DNA of 7,583 nucleotides. Origin: Pseudomonadota bacterium (GTDB lineage: Bacteria; Pseudomonadota; Gammaproteobacteria; Steroidobacterales; Steroidobacteraceae). The stretch is taken from positions 1 through 7,583 of the forward strand of contig JAJZLX010000679.1 of NCBI GenBank assembly GCA_021850555.1. Reading direction: 5' to 3'. The notes beneath the pieces are model-generated. The model ran no database searches. It was not told the DNA's origin and worked only from the letters and a program-made list of their open reading frames with translations. Positions within the stretch are counted from its first letter, which is position 1, and every line of letters starts with the position of its first letter. Shown here piece after piece: positions 3,324-7,583 of this stretch. The translations under genes and the position numbers were made by a program.

Positions 3324-5750
3324 TCAGTCCAGCGATGCGGTGATGTTCAGGCTCGCAAACAGCGGCGTATTGTAGATGAGCCACTCAAAGTTGGAACCCG
3401 TGTAACCGAGGGCGGGGTCGTAGGTCTGTATCCCCGGCGAGTAGAACGGCGAGTGCCTGTTGAGCAGATTGTCGACATGCAGTGTCAATTTGAGCGACCT
3501 GAGCATTCTGGCGTGCACATTCCAAGTGTAGGCTCCGGTCAGGTTTAGCGTCCCATAGCCGCCCAGCTGATAGTGCGTGGTGACACCGGTGAGGTAACTT
3601 GCGAGGTATTCTGCCCCGGTGTAATGCTCGCTCAGACTTCCATACCACGGGCCGTGGTTGTACGCCAAGTCCAGGTTCGCGGTCTCCACCGGAACATTTG
3701 GCTGCCGCATCCCATTGGTAAACGCGGCACCGCTCGTGGTTGTGAAGTTTGTCGTGTATACAGCGTGCGTGTAGCCGGCATTGCCGTTCAGCTGCAAGTG
3801 ATAGGGCAAATTGACCCCGCCACCGATCGTACCGCCCCTGAAAATCGCATTTCCGGCGTTCGTCGTCAACGTTATACCGCTGATCACGTTGAAGGTCGAG
3901 CTGAAGATGTTCGTAAAGTTGCGATTGAAGAACGCCACATCCCAGTAGTAGTAAGGATTCTTGAACCGAAAACCCGCATCAATATTGTCGACCGTTTCCG
4001 GCTTCACCGTCACCGGTAGCGGCTGCTGGCCGCCGATCTGGCCGTACAACGCGCCGATAGCTGGGGCCCTGGTCGACTGACCCCAGTTGACGTAAGCATT
4101 CAATTCCGGTGTCAACGCGTAGTTCACACCAATCGAGTCTTCGATGTACTTATAGATCTTCGTTATGGAGCCGGAGTGCTGATAAAAATACCCCTGATCG
4201 TCGTTCGAGAACATGGCCAGTCGGGTGAATTTGACGCCCGGGTAGATGTGCAATTTGCCGTTGAGCAGCCGGATGTTGTCCTGAATATAAGTCTGCATCC
4301 ACGTCTGCCCGTCGTGCTCGAGCCACGCCGCATTGTAGCCCGACTTATTCGCGGCCACTGGCCACGATCCGTACCACGACTCCGTCGACAACATCGGGGC
4401 GACGAAACCAGACGCGCCCACCTGGACCGTGTTATCCGGCAGGAGGAAGGTCAGATGTCCCATGGCGCCCATCTCGGCGTAATTCTGTATGTAGCGGTGA
4501 TAGGCGGTACCGGCCTCGGCTGATCCGAATTGTTGCCTCGCAGCCGAGCAATCGTAGGCCTCCGGATACGGAGGCGCACTGAAGAATGAGTTGAGAGCGC
4601 TGCAGTTATCAAGCGCGTGGCTCAGGTCGCTCGAGTATCCGTCATAGACGACCGCTCCCGCGCTGGGGTTGTAGTAGATCGGGTTCACCCACGACGTTCG
4701 ATCGTTTGTCGTGCCGACATAGAAGGCCTTGATATCGCCGATCATCCGCGGGTTCAGCAGCGACTTTGCGGACAGCGCTACGAACGTGGATTGAGTTTCC
4801 TGATTCTGGAACGAAACATTCATCGGGTAGTTATAGTCGTAACCATGCTGCGCCAGGATCGGCGCGGGCACGTAGTTGGGCGTCTGCCCATTTGCGGCGT
4901 TCACCAGCGCGATCAGCTTGACGTGGCCCGAGGATGTCGGCTGTACTGCCGCGAAATAGTACGAGTTCATGTGCTCGATGACGTTGTTCCAGGGCCCATC
5001 GACACGCATGCGTTCGAACTTCGCAACCACCCGCAGGCCGTGCAGAGACTTGATGGCGCCCGAATTGACCGAAACGTGGTCCACCATCTCAGTGCCCCCG
5101 GCCGCATACACGCCGCCGGTCACACCGAGCTTCACGCCGAAACGCTTGCCCGGCAGGGCTGGCTCGAAGGCTATAGTGCCGCCTAAGTCGTTGATCGAGG
5201 AGTCCGCCTGCGTGCTCGCGCCGCTGTAGACATGTACGCCGCTGACGTCCATCGCGACCAGCGGCTGTCCGATTGCCTGGTCGCTGTTGCCGAAAAACCC
5301 GCCCGCAAAGGTATTGAGATCCGGTATTCCAGCGAAAGTGGTGCCGAGCTCGGAGCTTCGGAAGCCATCCAATGTAAACGCGGTGCCGCTGACGACAAAA
5401 CCGCCGACGCCCAGCGCTCGCGCGTTGAATCCGGGGACGTTATTCAGTACCGCCGTCACACTTGCTCCCGGACTGACATGCTTGAATGCGGTCGAGTTTA
5501 CCGTTGCCACCGCTTTTTCCGCCCCCACGATGAGTACTCGCTTTAAATTGCCGGCCGGCGCGGCAATGGAGTTGTTCGGTGGCGGAACGGCCGCAGTCGA
5601 CTCTGCCGACGGGTGGCCGTCGGAGCTATCAGGGCTCGTGCGTTGGTGGGCCGCAAACGCGGGCGCCGCCGCCATCAGTGCGACGCAAGGGACGAAAACC
5701 GCCATTGGAGTCATGATCTGCCGAACCACCTTACGGATTTCACTGGGCAT
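3324..5750 (-). CDS. TonB-dependent outer-membrane receptor
   Basis: This 808-residue protein should be an energised outer-membrane transporter for a scarce ligand such as an iron chelate; the substrate cannot be read from the sequence. Residues 1-34 form a signal peptide with cleavage after AAPAFA. A TonB-box-like RVLIVGA lies at 71-77 after a low-complexity linker. The plug spans about 80-200 (VTAVLNNVPGFNARALGVGG, FTLDGF, then NDLGGTIAFEP). The barrel fills about 205-808, with WGQSTRAPAIGALYG near 556, VKPETVDNIDAGFRF near 582 and HVDNLLNRHSPFY near 758, all typical family signatures. C383 and C401 may form a disulfide in an outer loop. ATG 5750 has an AGGAGA ribosome site (5763-5758). The C-terminus is NITASLD, without the usual final aromatic residue. 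It is divergent from the ORF at 5958; no partner gene such as TonB/ExbBD is in view. An AT-rich tract at 5790-5810 probably holds its promoter. Confidence 0.93.
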   Translation of the reverse strand: MPSEIRKVVRQIMTPMAVFVPCVALMAAAPAFAAHQRTSPDSSDGHPSAESTAAVPPPNNSIAAPAGNLKRVLIVGAEKAVATVNSTAFKHVSPGASVTAVLNNVPGFNARALGVGGFVVSGTAFTLDGFRSSELGTTFAGIPDLNTFAGGFFGNSDQAIGQPLVAMDVSGVHVYSGASTQADSSINDLGGTIAFEPALPGKRFGVKLGVTGGVYAAGGTEMVDHVSVNSGAIKSLHGLRVVAKFERMRVDGPWNNVIEHMNSYYFAAVQPTSSGHVKLIALVNAANGQTPNYVPAPILAQHGYDYNYPMNVSFQNQETQSTFVALSAKSLLNPRMIGDIKAFYVGTTNDRTSWVNPIYYNPSAGAVVYDGYSSDLSHALDNCSALNSFFSAPPYPEAYDCSAARQQFGSAEAGTAYHRYIQNYAEMGAMGHLTFLLPDNTVQVGASGFVAPMLSTESWYGSWPVAANKSGYNAAWLEHDGQTWMQTYIQDNIRLLNGKLHIYPGVKFTRLAMFSNDDQGYFYQHSGSITKIYKYIEDSIGVNYALTPELNAYVNWGQSTRAPAIGALYGQIGGQQPLPVTVKPETVDNIDAGFRFKNPYYYWDVAFFNRNFTNIFSSTFNVISGITLTTNAGNAIFRGGTIGGGVNLPYHLQLNGNAGYTHAVYTTNFTTTSGAAFTNGMRQPNVPVETANLDLAYNHGPWYGSLSEHYTGAEYLASYLTGVTTHYQLGGYGTLNLTGAYTWNVHARMLRSLKLTLHVDNLLNRHSPFYSPGIQTYDPALGYTGSNFEWLIYNTPLFASLNITASLD

Positions 5751-5957
5751 TGAGATCTCTCCTGCATCGGATCGCGATACGACCGTACCAAGTCAAGTTA
5801 AAGTAAAAGGCTCTACCGTAATTGCTCACCCGTGGACGCGCCTGTTCCGCCATACCTGCGCTCGACGCGCACCTCGGAGCGGTGATGCCGGTTTGGTTAC
5901 AAAAAACACAACCACTCTGGAGCTGCTTCGGCTATATGACAGAGTCTCCTGTGCCCA

Positions 5958-6344
5958 GTGAGGCTCTCCCGCTGCCCGTTCATCCTGTACGAGGAATCGT
6001 TGGCTGACTGGCGCAACGTCGAGCTGCAGGTGGTGAAGCAGAGTGGTGTGCGCACGGAGAACAACGTGGGTCAACTTCAGAGTCTCGACCGTGTGCATTG
6101 GGTCCGCTATGCCCGACGGGACGGTGTTCTCGGTGCCTTTGGGCGTCGAGTAGTCCTTCCCTCCGAGTTCATGGCGAGCCTGAACAAGCAGTCCCAGCGC
6201 GAGGAGATTGCCGAGTTCACCTCAGATCCCAAGGCGTCGGAGACGCGCGACAATATCGCGTTCTGCACTCGAGTTCCCCCGTGCATAACACTTTGCGTAT
6301 GGAACCATTTGCGTTCAGACGCGATGCACTCGCATGGCTTCTGA
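5958..6344 (+). CDS. unrecognised ORF or gene fragment
   Basis: The frame from GTG 5958 to TGA 6342-6344 gives 128 residues. Residues 5-100 or so look coding: codons end mostly in G/C, and the composition is balanced (LYEESLADWRNVELQVVKQS, then VHWVRYARRDGVLGAF and LPSEFMASLNKQSQREEIAE). After about residue 103 (NIAFC) base composition drops towards AT and the protein looks random, so the real gene may have been cut there. The GTG has no ribosome site. An overlapping frame from ATG 5937 (MTESPVPSEALPLPVHPVRG) could be the original start if one base has been gained or lost. I recognise no domain. The ORF is divergent from the receptor and points at the IS remnant. The opposite strand is also open in part but looks less protein-like. 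Confidence 0.35.
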   Translation: MRLSRCPFILYEESLADWRNVELQVVKQSGVRTENNVGQLQSLDRVHWVRYARRDGVLGAFGRRVVLPSEFMASLNKQSQREEIAEFTSDPKASETRDNIAFCTRVPPCITLCVWNHLRSDAMHSHGF

Positions 6345-6367
6345 AACGTTTTACGCCCTTTAGTTAA

Positions 6368-6396
6368 ACGATATACGTCTCCGAACACTATGTCAA
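6368..6396 (-). promoter_or_regulatory. sigma70-like promoter on the minus strand
   Basis: TTGACA (6396-6391) is a perfect -35 box, followed after 17 bp by TATCGT (6373-6368), matching four of six -10 bases; TATATC overlaps it at shorter spacing. It would transcribe leftward, antisense to the ORF at 5958-6344 and towards the receptor about 600 bp away. No gene with a good ribosome site begins directly downstream, so the target is unclear. Confidence 0.4.
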
Positions 6397-6426
6397 CGGT
6401 GCGTCGGTGTTTTAACGGGAAATGAG

Positions 6427-6446
6427 CTGTTGCGACTATGCAACAG
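6427..6446. repeat. 7-bp inverted repeat beside the IS end
   Basis: CTGTTGC (6427-6433) and GCAACAG (6440-6446) flank six bases. CTGTTG appears again at 6464-6469 within the presumed IS end. No T-run follows. It may be a remnant of IS termini or a weak hairpin past the transposase stop. Confidence 0.3.
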
Positions 6447-6459
6447 GCATGCGAATGAT

Positions 6460-7529
6460 GGCTCTGTTGAAAAGCGAGTGGGTTACGCCGCGACGTATGG
6501 GTTGATGCTGGAGAACTCGAGCGTGCCTGCAATCATGAAGATGACCATGCGGATAGTACGGAAGCGGCCGTATCCGCGGGCCTTCCGCTTGGCAGCCTGG
6601 AAGAGTCCATTGATGGCCTCCGGGATCCCGTTGGTTTGGCGCGAGGTGACCCAGGCGAGGATGCCTTCGAGATGAGCGCGGATCATTGTGGCGACTTCCT
6701 TCATCGGCTCGACTTTCGAGCGCAGAACGTTGTTGCACCAGCGCTTCAGCAGGAGGCGTGCAACGTGTGGCTGCTTGCGGGTGAGGATCTCGCGCAGATC
6801 CTCGAGGTACTGCCAGGCGCGTGCGGTGCGGGTCGTGGTCATTTTGGCGAGCAGCCGATCGAGCTCAGAGCGCTGCGCGGCGGTGAGCGCGGCGCGATCC
6901 TTCAGCAACACCCAGCGTTTGCCCTTGAGGCCCGGGTCGAGCTTCTGCTCGATGCGGCGCATCTTGTCGATGGCCTTGGAGGCATGGGCGATGACGTGGA
7001 ACTTGTCGAAGGTGATCTGGGCATTGGGCAGATGCTCGCTGACTCCGCCGATGAAGGCCGGGGACATGTCGATACTGACCGCCGCGATCTCGGAGGGCTT
7101 GCCGTGATGGGCACGCAGATTCGCCTTGAAAGCTTCGACGGTGACGGCGTCCTTGCCCTCGGCCACGAAGATCACTCGCCGCTGCGCCGGACCGGGGTCC
7201 GCATCGGCGAAGAGCGTCACGTACTGGTGACCCTTGGCGCGGGGGGGCTCATCGAGTGCCACCCGCCGGATCTCACGGAGGTCAGCCGCACTGACCGCCT
7301 CGTTCACGTACCGCTCGCACAACGCCATGACCCGGTGGACCGAAAGTCGACTGATGCGCGAGGCGTCCGTGAAGGTCGTCTCCCGTGCCAGCAGCAGCAC
7401 GAATGCCTCAAACAGCAGCGTGAACCCGGAGAGCTTGCCGCTCCAGGGCGGGGTGATCTGCATGACCTTGCCGTCGGGCAGCTTCACCCGGGGAACCCTC
7501 ACTTCGAGTTCGCACTCGTGCTGGAGAGT
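6460..7529 (-). mobile_element. ISL3-family insertion sequence, 5'-truncated
   Basis: The element holds one transposase gene reading leftward. A candidate terminal sequence, GGCTCTGTTGAAAAGC, starts at 6460, 23 bp outside the transposase stop, where an ISL3 end is expected. The other end is missing: homology to ISL3 transposases stops abruptly at about 7529, no matching inverted repeat follows, and the remaining 54 bp belong to something else. The N-terminal part, roughly 300 bp, is therefore lost. No target duplication can be judged. Confidence 0.6.
6483..7502 (-). CDS. ISL3-family DDE transposase, N-terminally truncated
   Basis: The protein catalyses cut-and-paste movement of its own IS. 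From GTG 7502 it has 339 residues; full members have about 400 or more with an N-terminal zinc-binding and HTH region that is absent here. The frame extends upstream as TLQHECELE, still ISL3-like, until TAA at 7532-7530. The catalytic triad is visible: D84 in VALDEPPRAKGHQYVTLF, D145 in VSIDMSPAFIGGV and E295 in TNGIPEAINGLF. Also typical are GFTLLFEAFVLLLARE at 26, ITFDKFHVIAHA at 163, AAKRKARGYGRF at 303 and the C-terminal SSINPYVAA. Next to the first Asp, the usual DETSR reads DEPPR. With the N-terminus gone, the gene is probably inactive, and the GTG is unlikely to be a natural start. It overlaps no neighbour; its stop faces the unknown ORF ending at 6344. Confidence 0.9.
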   Translation of the reverse strand: MRVPRVKLPDGKVMQITPPWSGKLSGFTLLFEAFVLLLARETTFTDASRISRLSVHRVMALCERYVNEAVSAADLREIRRVALDEPPRAKGHQYVTLFADADPGPAQRRVIFVAEGKDAVTVEAFKANLRAHHGKPSEIAAVSIDMSPAFIGGVSEHLPNAQITFDKFHVIAHASKAIDKMRRIEQKLDPGLKGKRWVLLKDRAALTAAQRSELDRLLAKMTTTRTARAWQYLEDLREILTRKQPHVARLLLKRWCNNVLRSKVEPMKEVATMIRAHLEGILAWVTSRQTNGIPEAINGLFQAAKRKARGYGRFRTIRMVIFMIAGTLEFSSINPYVAA

Positions 7530-7583
7530 TTACTCGGGAACGAAGTTTGCGATAGAGGCGCTTTCGGAGGCGTTGCGCATGGA
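7530..7583 (-). CDS. possible C-terminal tail of an unknown protein
   Basis: Reading the minus strand from the right edge in the transposase frame gives SMRNASESASIANFVPE and TAA. These 17 codons end mostly in G/C, but they do not look like the ISL3 zinc-finger region expected here. This may be the end of a gene fused to the broken IS, or chance. The sequence is too short to identify. Confidence 0.25.
   Translation of the reverse strand, partial: SMRNASESASIANFVPE

Noticed and set aside
4617..5186. 189-codon plus-strand frame inside the receptor gene
   Set aside because: Antisense shadow of the TonB-dependent receptor, with no recognisable domain and no independent ribosome site.
5880..5940. 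Terminator with T6 on the minus strand near 5902-5907
   Set aside because: The run of six is not preceded by a convincing stem-loop in the required position.
1..7583. CRISPR array or defence cluster
   Set aside because: No regularly spaced direct repeats with unique spacers and no nuclease or helicase genes; the repeats seen are short motifs near the attachment site.

Overview
The window looks like one end of a decaying genomic island inserted next to a chromosomal segment of a GC-rich Gram-negative bacterium. A TonB-dependent receptor implies an outer membrane, and codon use in the clear genes strongly favours G/C in third positions. A proteobacterium is most likely; I cannot name the genus from sequence alone.

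Left part, about 1-3002: a mobile island whose genes all read on the minus strand. In transcription order these are a P4/DUF4102-type tyrosine integrase (GTG frame 2618-1284), a RelE/HigB-family toxin gene broken by an in-frame TGA (1239-853), an intact XRE-type HigA-like antitoxin (829-449), a small frameshifted gene remnant (401-180), and the first 26 codons of a DUF1902 protein running off the window edge (79-1). To the right of the integrase is a gene-poor stretch of about 270 bp with repeated 10-bp motifs that look like recombinase arm sites. It ends in the 3' part of a tRNA-Ala(GGC) gene (about 2959-3002), which I read as the attachment-site core at one end of the island. The intact tRNA should lie beyond the left edge of the window.

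Middle, 3003-5750: a short segment with a small hairpin, a doubtful small ORF and a perfect 24-bp palindrome, then a complete TonB-dependent outer-membrane receptor (5750-3324) with signal peptide, plug and barrel.

Right part, 5751-7583: about 730 bp containing one plausible but unrecognised plus-strand ORF and a sigma70-like promoter on the minus strand. It is followed by an ISL3-family transposase that keeps its DDE residues but has lost its N-terminus at a junction near 7530.

The common theme is decay. The integrase has one extra A just after its best start codon, the toxin has a Gly-to-TGA nonsense change, the small remnant has a one-base shift, and the transposase is truncated. I see no clearly new defence or metabolic system. 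The most interesting points are an orphaned antitoxin beside a nonsense-killed toxin, the frameshifted integrase start, and the repeat architecture between the integrase and the tRNA-Ala attachment site.
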